From positions 18,160 through 55,082 of the forward strand of contig DIRC01000004.1 in assembly GCA_002427465.1 (NCBI GenBank): a stretch of DNA of 36,923 nt. Direction: 5' to 3'. The notes under the pieces were generated by a model. That model saw only the letters and a list, made by a program, of their open reading frames with translations. It made no database searches and was not told the DNA's origin. This document shows positions 24,223 through 33,454 of the stretch, one piece after another. The position numbers and the translations under genes are program-made. The stretch comes from Clostridiales bacterium UBA5446. GTDB lineage: Bacteria; Bacillota; Clostridia; Oscillospirales; Oscillospiraceae. Each line of letters opens with the position of its first letter. Position 1 is the first letter of the stretch.

Positions 24223-26355
24223 CTACGGCTCTATATCGTCGGTGGGCAGATTTCCCGTGACCTCGCCGCTGGCGGATATCTCATAAACCAGCGCGTCGGC
24301 CTGAGGGCCTGTCCTGAAGTTATCTCCGGTCTTTCTTCTCGGAGCCGGTTCCGGCTCGGACAGAGCGCGGATAGACAGAGAAATTTTCTGCTTATCGTTA
24401 TCTATAGCCGTGATCTTCGCATCCACCACATCGCCGACGGTAAGAACCTCATCCGGCTTGCCGATGCGCCGGCTGGCGATCTGCGAAATATGGATCAGCC
24501 CGTCAACACCCGGAATAACCTCGGCAAAAGCGCCGAACGGCATCAGCTTGACGATCTTCACGCTGGCAACGCTGCCAACTTCATAGCCGGCAAGAAACTG
24601 GTTCCAGGGATTGTCCTCTTCCTTTTTATAGCCCAGGGAGATGCGGCGGGCGTCTTTATCAAAGCTGAGGATATACACTTCCAGCTCGTCATTTACCGAA
24701 ACAACGTCCGACGGCTGCCTGATCCGGTTCCAGGACAGTTCGGAAACATGCACCATTCCCTCCACACCGCCGATATCCACAAAGGCCCCGTAGGACGTCA
24801 GGCTTCTGACAACGCCTTTATAGTGCTTTCCTACCTCCATGCCCGCCCAAACGGCCTCGGCTTTTTCACGGCGCTCCTGCTGAAGTACCGCGCGGATCGA
24901 GCCGACGACGCGGCGGCGGCTGCGGTTGACCTCGGTAATCTTAAGCCGGACCTTCTGCTTAACAAGCTTGGACATATCCGCGTCCTTTGGCAGGCCGGAC
25001 TGAGATGCGGGAACAAACACGCGGATGCCCCTTACGGATACGACAACCCCGCCCTTGTTATCCTCAGTCACCGTACCTTCGACCACGGTGCCGTCTTCCT
25101 GGGCGGATTCAATGTCGGCCCAGTTCTTTATGCTGTCAAGGCGCTTCTTCGAAAGCTGCGCAGTCCCCTCGACATCGTTTACACGAACGACAATCGCTTC
25201 TATCGAATCGCCTACGCGAACAGCGTTTTCAGCGTCAGCAGCGCCGGATTCTTCAAACTCGGACGCTGGAATAAATCCTGAGTATTTGGTTCCGATGTCT
25301 ACGCTGACTTCTGTCGGCGTGATTGCAACGACTACACCGCTTACCTTCTCCCCATTATATATTGTCTTAAGGGAATCCTCAAGCATCTCGTCAAAAGTCG
25401 GCTCTGCTTTTTCCGCAGCCGCGGGCTCTTCTGCCTTAAAGACAGCAACAGCTTCCTCGTTCTGCTCGGCAGTCGCGATCTCTTCAGCGGGATTTTCTTT
25501 AATGATTACTTCGTCGCTCATCGTTTCCAATACCTCCTTGATTATCCACCCCGGCACCGAGGCCCCTGCTGTGACGCCAATGGTCTCAGCATTTTCGAGA
25601 CGCTCGGCATCAAGCTCGGATGCCTTCTCAATAAACTGAGTATTCGGGCATTTTTCCAAGCATAATTCCGCCAGATGAACGCTATTGGCGCTGTTCCTGC
25701 CGCCGATAACGACCATAGCGGAACATTCTGCCGCAAGCCTGGCAGCCTCTTCCTGCCGTGTGGACGTAGCACAGCATATTGTATCAAATATTTCCGCGTT
25801 TGTACACATCTTTTTTATTTTATTCTTGCATTTATCGATATTATCGGCGGTTTGAGTGGTCTGCGCCACTATAGTGAGGGGAAGCGCCGGATTTTTAGGG
25901 TCGGCCGACAGCCATTCGCCCAACTGGGAGGCGTCGGAAAAGACCAGTGCGTTTCGGCACCAGCCGCATATGGCAATCACCTCCGGGTGACTTGCGTCGC
26001 CGATCACCACAGTCTGCCGGCCGGCCAACTCCGCCTTACGGACGATCTTGTGTATCTGCCCCACATAAGGGCATGTAGCGTCGATGATTTCACCGCCGCG
26101 GCGTGACAGCGCCGCATAATCCGCTTCAGAGGCGCCATGGGCGCGTATCAGTACCCTCTCTCCGCAAGGCAGTTCTTCCGGAGAATAGATCACCTGAAGC
26201 CCCTTGGCAGAAAGTTCGCCCATCACGTCGCCATTATGAATCAATTGCCCAAGGCACCAGCAGCGCCCGGATTCAAGCGCGTCCTCAGCCATTCTTACAG
26301 AACGGGATACCCCAAAGCAGAATCCGGCGCTTTCCGCTATCACAATTTTCTTCAT
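24223..26355 (-). CDS. ispH: Fused 4-hydroxy-3-methylbut-2-enyl diphosphate reductase / ribosomal protein S1
   Basis: This 710-residue protein joins two enzymes. Residues 1-285 are IspH, the last MEP pathway step, with the [4Fe-4S] cysteines Cys13, Cys95 and Cys194 (AGFCFGV, DATCPYVG, DTICCAT). After an Ala/Glu-rich linker (about 285-325) come four S1 RNA-binding repeats, ending in an acidic tail, equivalent to ribosomal protein S1. The frame is continuous with no stop or shift, so the fusion is real; it is known in Clostridia. It starts 4 nt after plsC and completes the cmk-plsC-ispH-rpsA block. Confidence 0.96.
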   Translation of the reverse strand: MKKIVIAESAGFCFGVSRSVRMAEDALESGRCWCLGQLIHNGDVMGELSAKGLQVIYSPEELPCGERVLIRAHGASEADYAALSRRGGEIIDATCPYVGQIHKIVRKAELAGRQTVVIGDASHPEVIAICGWCRNALVFSDASQLGEWLSADPKNPALPLTIVAQTTQTADNIDKCKNKIKKMCTNAEIFDTICCATSTRQEEAARLAAECSAMVVIGGRNSANSVHLAELCLEKCPNTQFIEKASELDAERLENAETIGVTAGASVPGWIIKEVLETMSDEVIIKENPAEEIATAEQNEEAVAVFKAEEPAAAEKAEPTFDEMLEDSLKTIYNGEKVSGVVVAITPTEVSVDIGTKYSGFIPASEFEESGAADAENAVRVGDSIEAIVVRVNDVEGTAQLSKKRLDSIKNWADIESAQEDGTVVEGTVTEDNKGGVVVSVRGIRVFVPASQSGLPKDADMSKLVKQKVRLKITEVNRSRRRVVGSIRAVLQQERREKAEAVWAGMEVGKHYKGVVRSLTSYGAFVDIGGVEGMVHVSELSWNRIRQPSDVVSVNDELEVYILSFDKDARRISLGYKKEEDNPWNQFLAGYEVGSVASVKIVKLMPFGAFAEVIPGVDGLIHISQIASRRIGKPDEVLTVGDVVDAKITAIDNDKQKISLSIRALSEPEPAPRRKTGDNFRTGPQADALVYEISASGEVTGNLPTDDIEP

Positions 26356-26359
26356 TCCG

Positions 26360-26953
26360 TCAATCCCCGCACTGCTTTATTCTCTCCATAAGCTCGTCCG
26401 CCATCCGCAAATAATCGTCATGAGTCGTGGCTTCCACATAATACGGCCTGCCGATATTCACCCTGACCCGGCTGAATATCTTCTTCCTGCGCGGAATGTG
26501 GACAGGAATAATCGGTACTCCCATCCTGCTGGCTATGCGTATGGCCCCGGTTTTAGCCTCCACGGCGTTATCCGTATTCTTTCTGGTACCCTCCGGAAAA
26601 ATGAGAATTTTCTCCCCGGTTTTGAGGCATTTCATAGCGGTTCGCACCGCGTCGATATCGCTGTTTTTCCTGTCCACGGGAAATACGCCGCATTTTTTCA
26701 GGATCGGCCCCAGGATAGGTATGGATAAAAGCTCCTTTTTTGCCATGAAATGAATAAGGTTTTCACGGCCGAATGAGAATGCCACCAGGATGGGGTCAAT
26801 ATAGTTCGAGTGGTTGGCGCAGACTATCGCGGGGCCCTGGGGAATGTTTTCCCGCCCCGTATACCGAAGCGGATACAAAAACGACGCCAGAGGCTTGATT
26901 GCGGAATAAACCGCGCTGTAAGCCCTCTTGATCCTCGCCTTCGCTTCGTCCAT
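26360..26953 (-). CDS. plsC: 1-acyl-sn-glycerol-3-phosphate acyltransferase
   Basis: This 197-residue membrane-associated enzyme makes phosphatidic acid. The catalytic NHSNYIDP (HX4D) motif, the substrate-binding FPEGTRKNTDN, and the VPVH-like PIIPVHI block are in the right order. Its ATG overlaps the cmk stop by one base, and ispH-rpsA follows after 4 nt. Confidence 0.94.
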   Translation of the reverse strand: MDEAKARIKRAYSAVYSAIKPLASFLYPLRYTGRENIPQGPAIVCANHSNYIDPILVAFSFGRENLIHFMAKKELLSIPILGPILKKCGVFPVDRKNSDIDAVRTAMKCLKTGEKILIFPEGTRKNTDNAVEAKTGAIRIASRMGVPIIPVHIPRRKKIFSRVRVNIGRPYYVEATTHDDYLRMADELMERIKQCGD

Positions 26954-27642
26954 TAGCGTTCCCTCACTTTCAGCCCGGCGGCGATCATCCCGCAGAGGGA
27001 TTCAATGCTTTCGGCCAGCGTCAGCCCGCTCGTATCGAGTATTTTGGCGTCTTCGGCAGCCCTGAGGGGAGACGACGCTCTGGTGCTGTCGTTGAAATCA
27101 CGACAGTTCATATCCCGCAGCACTTCGTCAAAGGTGGTTTCCACGCCTTTTCCAATCAGCTCGTCAAGCCTGCGTTGGGCGCGTTTTTCCACACCTGCCG
27201 TCAAAAACACCTTCAGGTCGGCTCCCGGCAGAACCACCGTGCCGATGTCCCGACCGTCCATAATCACGTCATGGGTATCGGCCATCACACGCTGCATATC
27301 CATAAGAAATGCCCGAACCGCGGGCATGGCGGAAATTTCCGACGCATAGCGCGATATCTCCGGCATGCGGATCAGCTCAGACACGTCGTCCCCGTTCAGA
27401 TACATCCGCTGCACGCCGGACGCATCATGTCCCATTTCGATTTTAAGCCCCGGGAGAAGGGATGTGACCCGCTCAACATCCCCCGGGGAGATCCCTTCCC
27501 GCCTGGCAGCAAGCCCGACGGTTCTGTAAATTGCGCCCGTATCCACATGTATAAATCCAAAGCGTGCCGCGGCGGCCTGCGCCAGAGTACTTTTTCCCGC
27601 GCCGGAGGGGCCGTCTATGGCGATGGAGAAATGCTTATCCAA
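26953..27642 (-). CDS. cmk: Cytidylate kinase
   Basis: This 229-residue kinase phosphorylates CMP and dCMP. P-loop GPSGAGKST is at 11-19, with DTGAIYRTV and DGRDIGTVV as CMP-binding signatures. It is 15 nt after the HI0933-type flavoprotein and shares a base with plsC, so all are probably transcribed together. Confidence 0.96.
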   Translation of the reverse strand: MDKHFSIAIDGPSGAGKSTLAQAAAARFGFIHVDTGAIYRTVGLAARREGISPGDVERVTSLLPGLKIEMGHDASGVQRMYLNGDDVSELIRMPEISRYASEISAMPAVRAFLMDMQRVMADTHDVIMDGRDIGTVVLPGADLKVFLTAGVEKRAQRRLDELIGKGVETTFDEVLRDMNCRDFNDSTRASSPLRAAEDAKILDTSGLTLAESIESLCGMIAAGLKVRER

Positions 27643-27657
27643 TTTTTATAATTCCTC

Positions 27658-28902
27658 TCAGTGACATATTGAATTGCCCGCGGCAAACCCGGTTGACCAG
27701 GCTATTTGCAGGTTGTACCCTCCCGTATAGGCATCCAGATCCAGAACCTCGCCGGCAAAATACAGGCCGGGCACAAGCTTCGAACTCATAGTCCGCGGGT
27801 CAATCTCCCCGGTTGAAACGCCGCCCGCCGTGATCACCGCTTCCGCTATTGGTCTGGGGCCTGAAACAGAGACCGGAAAATCTTTCAACAGCGATAACAG
27901 CGACATCCGCTGCGCCCTGGTTATCGCATTAACCCGGGTGTCGCCCGGGATTTTTGAAAGCCTGACGAGAACCGGGATCATAGCCTGTCCCGCAAGGTCG
28001 GAGAGGGCGTTTCGAAACTCACGGTTGCTGTATTTGTCAAAATCCCGCAGCAATCGTGCGTCAAGCCGCTTTTCGTCTAGCCCGGGCTTCAGGTCTATGG
28101 ACAGGCGATATTTTTTATGCCCGAAATCCCGCATATTGGCGCTGGCAGACAGCACAAGCGGCCCGGAAACGCCGAAATGCGTAAAGAGCATCTCCCCCAG
28201 CGCCCTGTACACGAGACTGTCATCTTCATATGCCGAGAGCGACACATTTTTCAGGGAGAAGCCCTGAAGCTCCGCGCACCAGTCGTCGGGCGACTCCAGC
28301 GGCACAAGGGACTGCCTGGTCGGCACAATAGTGTGCCCGAGGCTTGCGGCCAGCCGGTATCCGTCCCCTGTGGAGCCGGTGGCCGGGTAGGACAGCCCGC
28401 CCGTGCAGACCACGGCGGCGGCGCAGCCGATTTCCCCATCCTCAGTGACTACGGCGCACACGCCGCCGCTGTCGGTAAGGATCGCCTTTGCGCGGGAATG
28501 CACCACGCGGACACCGCCGCGTTTCATATATTTGATGAGGGCGTCGGCAATATCGTGCGATCTGTCCGACTCTGGGAAAACCCGCCCGCCACGCTCAGTT
28601 TTAAGGGGCACGCCAAGGCCTTCGAAAAGCGCCATCACCCGCTCCGGCGAAAACCTATGAATGGCGCTGTACATAAACCGCCCGTCCCCGGCGATATTGG
28701 CAATCACTGTTTTGGGATCGCAGTTATTGGTCACATTGCAGCGGCCCTTGCCAGTCAGCCGCAGTTTTCGTCCCAGCATTTTGTTCGGCTCGAGCAGCGT
28801 CACGTTCAGGCCGCGCTCGGCGGCCACCGCCGCACAGAGCATCCCCGAGGCCCCGCCCCCGATGACTACAGCATCAGCCTTCACTTTTTTCGTAGACCTC
28901 AT
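27658..28902 (-). CDS. HI0933-family FAD-dependent oxidoreductase
   Basis: This 414-residue flavoprotein has an N-terminal dinucleotide-binding fold (VVIGGGASGMLCA, about 13-25), the GRCNVTN motif and a C-terminal FAD-binding GLYFAGEVLDLDAYTGGYNLQ. The family (YhiN/YtfP) has no settled reaction. The first 29 nt overlap the end of the RpiR-type gene; a GTG six codons in is an alternative start. It is upstream of cmk, a common order in Clostridia. Confidence 0.93.
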   Translation of the reverse strand: MRSTKKVKADAVVIGGGASGMLCAAVAAERGLNVTLLEPNKMLGRKLRLTGKGRCNVTNNCDPKTVIANIAGDGRFMYSAIHRFSPERVMALFEGLGVPLKTERGGRVFPESDRSHDIADALIKYMKRGGVRVVHSRAKAILTDSGGVCAVVTEDGEIGCAAAVVCTGGLSYPATGSTGDGYRLAASLGHTIVPTRQSLVPLESPDDWCAELQGFSLKNVSLSAYEDDSLVYRALGEMLFTHFGVSGPLVLSASANMRDFGHKKYRLSIDLKPGLDEKRLDARLLRDFDKYSNREFRNALSDLAGQAMIPVLVRLSKIPGDTRVNAITRAQRMSLLSLLKDFPVSVSGPRPIAEAVITAGGVSTGEIDPRTMSSKLVPGLYFAGEVLDLDAYTGGYNLQIAWSTGFAAGNSICH

Positions 28903-29737
28903 ATTCCGCCCAGACGTTTTCCAGGCGCTTGAAAGTGTCGGAAAGGGCGTCCCGTGATCGGACGCCTATCGCGGCAACAAGGGCGTTGACCAGGCTCATT
29001 GGCGCAACCAGCGAATCCAAAAACGAGACCATGTCGCTTTTTGCAAACAGGCAGATGTCGGCAACGCCAAAAAATGGGGACGCTTCCGAATCTGTGATGC
29101 CGATGGTATGCGCGCCGTGAGCTTTCGCATAGCGCATCGCCTTGATTGCCCGGGATGAATATCTGGGAAAGGTAAAACCGATAAATACGTCTCCGGCTTC
29201 GATTCGAAGCAGTTCCTCATACACTTCCGCCGCCCCGGATTCGCAGGCGACATGAACGTTGTCCCGCATCATATTCAAATAAAAGCCAAAGAATTCGGCC
29301 AGATATTTTGAAGTGCGCATGGCTGAAATGTAAACGCGCCTTGCGTTAATCACCATCTCCACCGCCCGGTTGAAGCTGTCCTGATCGATTTCCTCCAGCG
29401 TTGCCTGGAGCTTTTCGATATCGTCGCTGAGGACGGACTTCAGCACATTCCTGTCGTCGATCAGGTCCTTTGCCGCCTCAATGCGCTGGACGGAAGTCAG
29501 CCGGTTCCTGATCATCTCCTGAAGCGCCTTGCGCATCCCCGGATAACCGCCGTATCCCAGCTCCGCGGCAAAACGGACCACAGTCGACTCGCTCACGCCC
29601 ACAGCCTTGCCGAGTTTCCCCGCCGTCATGAAAGCCGCCTTATCGTAATTTTCAGTAATGTACTTTGAAATCAACCGCTGCCCTTTTGAAAAACCGGAAT
29701 TCTCCCTGGAAATCACCGAAAGAATATCTTTATCCAT
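28874..29737 (-). CDS. MurR/RpiR family transcriptional regulator
   Basis: This 287-residue regulator has an N-terminal HTH_6 domain (about 1-77) with a helix-turn-helix around GKAVGVSESTVVRFAAELGYGGYPG, and a C-terminal SIS sugar-phosphate-binding domain (about 125-255). Such proteins control sugar or amino-sugar catabolism genes. No sugar operon is adjacent; it is followed by a flavoprotein gene it overlaps by 29 nt. It has its own promoter (29787-29815) and a GGAGG ribosome binding site. Confidence 0.93.
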   Translation of the reverse strand: MDKDILSVISRENSGFSKGQRLISKYITENYDKAAFMTAGKLGKAVGVSESTVVRFAAELGYGGYPGMRKALQEMIRNRLTSVQRIEAAKDLIDDRNVLKSVLSDDIEKLQATLEEIDQDSFNRAVEMVINARRVYISAMRTSKYLAEFFGFYLNMMRDNVHVACESGAAEVYEELLRIEAGDVFIGFTFPRYSSRAIKAMRYAKAHGAHTIGITDSEASPFFGVADICLFAKSDMVSFLDSLVAPMSLVNALVAAIGVRSRDALSDTFKRLENVWAEYEVYEKSEG

Positions 29738-29786
29738 ATCCGTTCCTCCGCGCTTTCGGCCCCGCCGCCGTTAATAGACTTTTAGT

Positions 29787-29815
29787 ATTTTACACAGTCC
29801 CAAGAAAAAAAACAA
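29787..29815 (-). promoter_or_regulatory. Sigma-A-type promoter of the rpiR-like gene
   Basis: TTGTTT (29810-29815), 17-nt spacer, TAAAAT (29787-29792) on the minus strand, about 50 nt before the ATG. The T run next to the -35 box could also serve as the tail of a weak upstream terminator. Confidence 0.65.
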
Positions 29816-29839
29816 GCATTTTTGCATTAACTACTTGAT

Positions 29840-29862
29840 AATCCTGCAAGAAATGCAGGATT
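29840..29862 (-). terminator. Hairpin directly abutting the rluB stop codon
   Basis: A perfect 9-bp stem (29840-29848 with 29854-29862) with a 5-nt loop starts immediately after the rluB TGA. The next T run is about 30 nt further on, so termination would be inefficient. It could instead be an mRNA 3'-end stabiliser or an operator for the RpiR-like protein. Confidence 0.4.
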
Positions 29863-30576
29863 TCAGCCAATGCTGCGGATATAAGCCGTTTCCTCCGGCG
29901 TCAGATACCGCCATTTTCCGGAAGGCAGGTCTCCAAGCTTCAGGCTGCCCTGCGCAACGCGAAGGAGCCTGACTACACGAAGATCAACAGCCGCGCACAT
30001 TTTTCTTACCTGACGGTTCCGCCCTTCGGAGATGCTGATCGCCAGCAAAGCGTCGCCGCCCGTTTCCGACAGCAGGACCGCATCCACAGGCCATATCCTG
30101 TATCCGTCTATGGTCATCGGCTGCCGGAGCCTCGCAACGGAGACGCTGACATCCGGCCCGCGCACCCACGCATGATAGGTTTTTACGACCCGATGGGAAG
30201 GGTGCATCAGCGCGTTGGCGGCGGCGCCGTCGTCAGTCATAATAAGCAGCCCTTCCGAGTACATGTCCAGCCTGCCGACAGGATAAAGGCGTTTACCCGC
30301 ACCGGCCACAAGCGCGTTGACGCCGGGCCTGCCCTTTTCGTCCGACAGTGTTGTGACGTAGCCGCGGGGTTTGTTGAGCATTATGTATGTCCGCTCCGCA
30401 TCAATGCGGAGCGGAATCCCATCCACGGCAATAGCGTCGCTGTCCGGGTCGGCCCGCTGCCCAAGAACCGCCCGCGCCCCGTTAACCGTGACGCGTCCGG
30501 CGGCAATCAGCTCTTCCGCGCGGCGTCTGGAGGTAATCCCTGCCGACGATATGATTTTCTGCAGCCTTTCCGTCAT
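29863..30576 (-). CDS. rluB: RsuA/RluB-family 23S rRNA pseudouridine synthase
   Basis: This 237-residue enzyme has an N-terminal S4 RNA-binding domain (about 3-48) and a pseudouridine synthase domain with the catalytic Asp in VGRLDMYSEGLLI. It also keeps NRQVRKMC. It overlaps the carboxypeptidase gene by 4 nt. The scpAB...rluB order is conserved with B. subtilis, which supports the RluB assignment over RsuA. Confidence 0.94.
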   Translation of the reverse strand: MTERLQKIISSAGITSRRRAEELIAAGRVTVNGARAVLGQRADPDSDAIAVDGIPLRIDAERTYIMLNKPRGYVTTLSDEKGRPGVNALVAGAGKRLYPVGRLDMYSEGLLIMTDDGAAANALMHPSHRVVKTYHAWVRGPDVSVSVARLRQPMTIDGYRIWPVDAVLLSETGGDALLAISISEGRNRQVRKMCAAVDLRVVRLLRVAQGSLKLGDLPSGKWRYLTPEETAYIRSIG

Positions 30577-31715
30577 CTGTTCTCTCCTGTGAGGTAATAC
30601 GAATATCCGCAGTAGCGCCCAGCCATGGTCCAGACGCGTTTGAACCGTTCCCAGGGGGTTAGCTCTATCCCCGGCTTGAGGGAGATGCTCTCCGAATACA
30701 CCAGGTCGCGGCTTCCTACGATAATCCCGTTTTGCATAATCATGATGCTGCCGGCAATATCCCCCGCCTCTACCGGCGCAAAGACAAAACGCGGCAGATC
30801 TACCGAAAGCTCCGGCTCCTGGTTGTTGATCGCCAGCACCTGCAGCTTCATTTCCGGATAAACCGTTACGTCTTCCGCCGTCCCTGATATGACGGGAAGC
30901 GTAAAGCTCATCTCGTCGGAAGCAATAGTCTTATATTGGCATTCCGCAAAGGCCCAGTCATATAGCGAGGTATGATCTGCCCAGTCGTCGGGGTCGGAAA
31001 GGGTAACACATATGAACCGCAGCCCATCCCGCTCCACGCATGAGACCAGGCTCCTCCCTGCCGCCCGGGTATACCCGGTCTTCAGGCCCAAGGCGCCGTC
31101 AAGCGTCCAAAGCAGCCTGTTGTGATTGACAAAGGTCTGATCCCCCACCTGATAGCTGCGGGCGGACACTATTTTCCGGAACGTGTCGTTAGCCATGCAG
31201 TGGCAGGCAAGCACGGCCATGTCCCGCGCAGTGGAATAATGCCCGTCCTCGTCCAGTCCGTGGGGATTTTTAAAACTGGAGTTATCCATGCCCAGCGCCG
31301 CCGCCCTCTCGTTCATACACTCGGCAAAGCCCTCTACGCTCCCCGCCACATGCAGAGCCAGCGCCGTGGCCGCGTCGTTTCCGGAAACCAGCATCATGCC
31401 GTAAAGCAGCTGCTCCACGGTATAGGTTTCACCGGCGCGAAGGTACATGGAAGACCCTTCAATCCCGGCGCTTTCAGCGCTTATCTCAACCTGTTCGTCC
31501 AGATCGCAGTTCTCGATTGCCACAATGGCGGTCATAATCTTTGTGGTACTGGCAACGAGCATCTTCTCGTCGGCATTGCTTTCGCAAAGCACAACGCCGG
31601 TGTCCGCATGCATAAGTATGAAGGACTGCGCTGAGACGGACGGCGCCGCCAGCGCCGGAATTGCAAGGCAGAACATCAAGGCTCCCGCAAACATAAACAT
31701 CCTGATCTTTTTCAT
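30573..31715 (-). CDS. D-alanyl-D-alanine carboxypeptidase (PBP5-like, DacF/DacB type)
   Basis: This 380-residue secreted enzyme trims D-Ala from peptidoglycan stem peptides. It has a signal peptide ending about ALA-APS (22-25), then the three active-site motifs: STTK (Ser56, Lys59), SGN (111-113) and KTG (212-214). A C-terminal beta domain and an amphipathic tail (about 350-380) suggest membrane anchoring. The ATG at 31715 is preferred over GTG codons 12 nt upstream because the GGGTGG site then has good spacing. Neighbouring ytfJ and the synteny with the B. subtilis spore dacB region suggest a spore-cortex role. Confidence 0.93.
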   Translation of the reverse strand: MKKIRMFMFAGALMFCLAIPALAAPSVSAQSFILMHADTGVVLCESNADEKMLVASTTKIMTAIVAIENCDLDEQVEISAESAGIEGSSMYLRAGETYTVEQLLYGMMLVSGNDAATALALHVAGSVEGFAECMNERAAALGMDNSSFKNPHGLDEDGHYSTARDMAVLACHCMANDTFRKIVSARSYQVGDQTFVNHNRLLWTLDGALGLKTGYTRAAGRSLVSCVERDGLRFICVTLSDPDDWADHTSLYDWAFAECQYKTIASDEMSFTLPVISGTAEDVTVYPEMKLQVLAINNQEPELSVDLPRFVFAPVEAGDIAGSIMIMQNGIIVGSRDLVYSESISLKPGIELTPWERFKRVWTMAGRYCGYSYYLTGENR

Positions 31716-31789
31716 TAAAAACACCACCCGGGTTAAATATTGGGCGGTGCTATTATTGACAGGTAATGAGAAAAGTATCCTCTTTTGCC

Positions 31790-32176
31790 TTACTCCTCCT
31801 TGCCTGCTTTCCGTTTTTCATTGATGGACTCAGCCTTATCCATAAGCGTCGGCAGCATGTCCAGCACCCGGTCAAGCGTGGTGTTCGGAGGCGGCATGAT
31901 GTTCAGCATTCTGACGCTCCCATCCTTGATAATCAAAAAACCGATGGGATCAATACGTATGCCGGCCCCTGTTCCGCCGCCAAAGCCTGCGCGGCTTTTT
32001 ATGGGCAGATCGCTGCCGCCGCTGCCAAAGCCGAAGCTGACCCTGGACACCGGAATAAGCGTTATCCCTTCGGGCGTCGTAATAGGCTCCCCCACGACAG
32101 TATTGACGTCGATCATTTCCTTGATTTTGGTCATACTTACGCGCATCATTTCAGACATTGGGTTCAGCTGTTCCAT
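31790..32176 (-). CDS. ytfJ: Sporulation protein YtfJ (GerW family)
   Basis: This 128-residue protein has the conserved core VVGEPITTPEGITLIPVSRVSFG-like segment (about 28-50), the glycine-rich GFGGGTGAG and an IDPIGFLII block. YtfJ is a spore protein; its germination homologue GerW is needed for full germination in some species. It overlaps the DUF2953 gene by 26 nt; the same pair (ytfI-ytfJ) exists in B. subtilis. Confidence 0.93.
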   Translation of the reverse strand: MEQLNPMSEMMRVSMTKIKEMIDVNTVVGEPITTPEGITLIPVSRVSFGFGSGGSDLPIKSRAGFGGGTGAGIRIDPIGFLIIKDGSVRMLNIMPPPNTTLDRVLDMLPTLMDKAESINEKRKAGKEE

Positions 32177-32816
32177 CTCTATCCGTCCTTTCTTCCGCGA
32201 GCATCTCGCGGCGCTTTTCTCTTCTTGCGTGAATTGTCAGCTTTGCATATGCATACGCCGCCGCCAGCACGATGCCTAAAATCCGGGCCAGGCTGATGGT
32301 GAGCGTGATCTCAAAAGCGATGACCGGTTCCGTGGATTCAAAGGAGACTTCTGTCCTGATGTCGCTGTCCCTGATGTTTAAGGTCTGTTCAGCGATCGCC
32401 ATCAGCGCCGGCAGCGCCGAATTGACGCCGCCGTACAGGATCGCGGCGGCATAGGGATCATCGGAGGCTAACACCACGTGCAGCATCAGCCTGTTGACTG
32501 TCAGCTTTTTTCTGAACCGCCCCATGGCCTCAAGACCGACCTTGGCAAACCGGAAAAGCTTTTCCAGCTTCTCTTTCTTCCGGGCCTCCGGATCGTCCTC
32601 CGGCCGCCGCTTCCTGGGCTTTTTGGGCTTCTTCGCTTTGGCCTTCCGAGCTTTCTTCAGCCTTTCCTTTTTCGGTTTTTTAGGAAAAAGCCTGAATTCC
32701 AGACCGGCTGCCCGGGCGGCAAGCGTGAAAACGCCGGCATTATAAGCGGCGCTGACGCCAAATGGTATGATCAGGACAATTACTATTATTGCCAGAACTA
32801 TAAGCAGAACAGTCAA
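32151..32816 (-). CDS. DUF2953 membrane protein (YtfI-like)
   Basis: This 221-residue protein has an N-terminal membrane helix (1-25), a strongly basic Lys/Arg linker (about 45-85), a globular DUF2953 region with LHVVLASDDPYAAAILYG, and a second hydrophobic stretch (about 170-190). The start is TTG (32816) behind GGGGGG; no ATG is in frame nearby. It is coupled to ytfJ by a 26-nt overlap. Function is unknown but the genomic pairing points to sporulation. Confidence 0.88.
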   Translation of the reverse strand: MTVLLIVLAIIVIVLIIPFGVSAAYNAGVFTLAARAAGLEFRLFPKKPKKERLKKARKAKAKKPKKPRKRRPEDDPEARKKEKLEKLFRFAKVGLEAMGRFRKKLTVNRLMLHVVLASDDPYAAAILYGGVNSALPALMAIAEQTLNIRDSDIRTEVSFESTEPVIAFEITLTISLARILGIVLAAAYAYAKLTIHARREKRREMLAEERTDRDGTAEPNV

Positions 32817-32851
32817 TATGCATCGCCCCCCGCAAAAAAATTATAGCCTTT

Positions 32852-33448
32852 TCAGGAGATATCCAGTACCATCTGATCGCCGCGGCATTTCAGCTCGTCA
32901 ATGGCCCCCTGAAGCTTTTCGAGGCCGTCTGCCGAGGATATGTCCGGCAATTTTGGAAGCTCGTCCAGGTCGGTTACGCCCATAACCCGCAAAAATGCTT
33001 TGGTGGTTCGGAATAATGTTGGCCTGCCCGGAGCTTCAAGCTTCCCGCACGGCTCTATCAGGCCCTTTTCCGCCAGGGAGCTCACGGTGTACGAGCTGTC
33101 AACACCCCGGATCTGCTCAACATACGCCCGGGTAACCGGCTGAAAATACGCGATGATCGCCAGGGCTTCCAGCGCCGGCTGGGAAAGCTTCGGCGGCGCC
33201 CTGTGCTCGATGACCCGGGAAATTTCCCGGGCATATTCCGGCGCCGAGCAAAGCTGAAGGGCGTTTTCCAGTCTCAGCAGCCTTAAGCCGCGCATACCGG
33301 CGATATATTCCCCGGCCAATTCCTCGGCACAGCAAAAAACATCTTCCTCGGAAATCCCCAGCACCAGAGATATTCGCCCCGCCGGCACAGGCTCTCCCGA
33401 CGCAAAGAGGATCGCTTCAAGCCGGGCCTTCAGTTCGTCCATTTCCAT
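32852..33448 (-). CDS. scpB: Segregation and condensation protein B
   Basis: This 198-residue protein forms the condensin complex with ScpA and SMC. It has two winged-helix domains, with the family motifs ALAIIAYFQPVTRAYVEQIRGV-like block (about 92-115) and LIEPCGKLEAPGRPTLF. It lies 6 nt downstream of scpA. Confidence 0.95.
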   Translation of the reverse strand: MEMDELKARLEAILFASGEPVPAGRISLVLGISEEDVFCCAEELAGEYIAGMRGLRLLRLENALQLCSAPEYAREISRVIEHRAPPKLSQPALEALAIIAYFQPVTRAYVEQIRGVDSSYTVSSLAEKGLIEPCGKLEAPGRPTLFRTTKAFLRVMGVTDLDELPKLPDISSADGLEKLQGAIDELKCRGDQMVLDIS

Positions 33449-33454
33449 ATACGT

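Noticed and set aside
31728..31789. Possible sigma-F/G promoter before the carboxypeptidase gene
   Set aside because: A GGATA-like -35 and GTCAATAAT -10 can be placed at 15 nt but the -10 lacks the key second G, so support is too weak.
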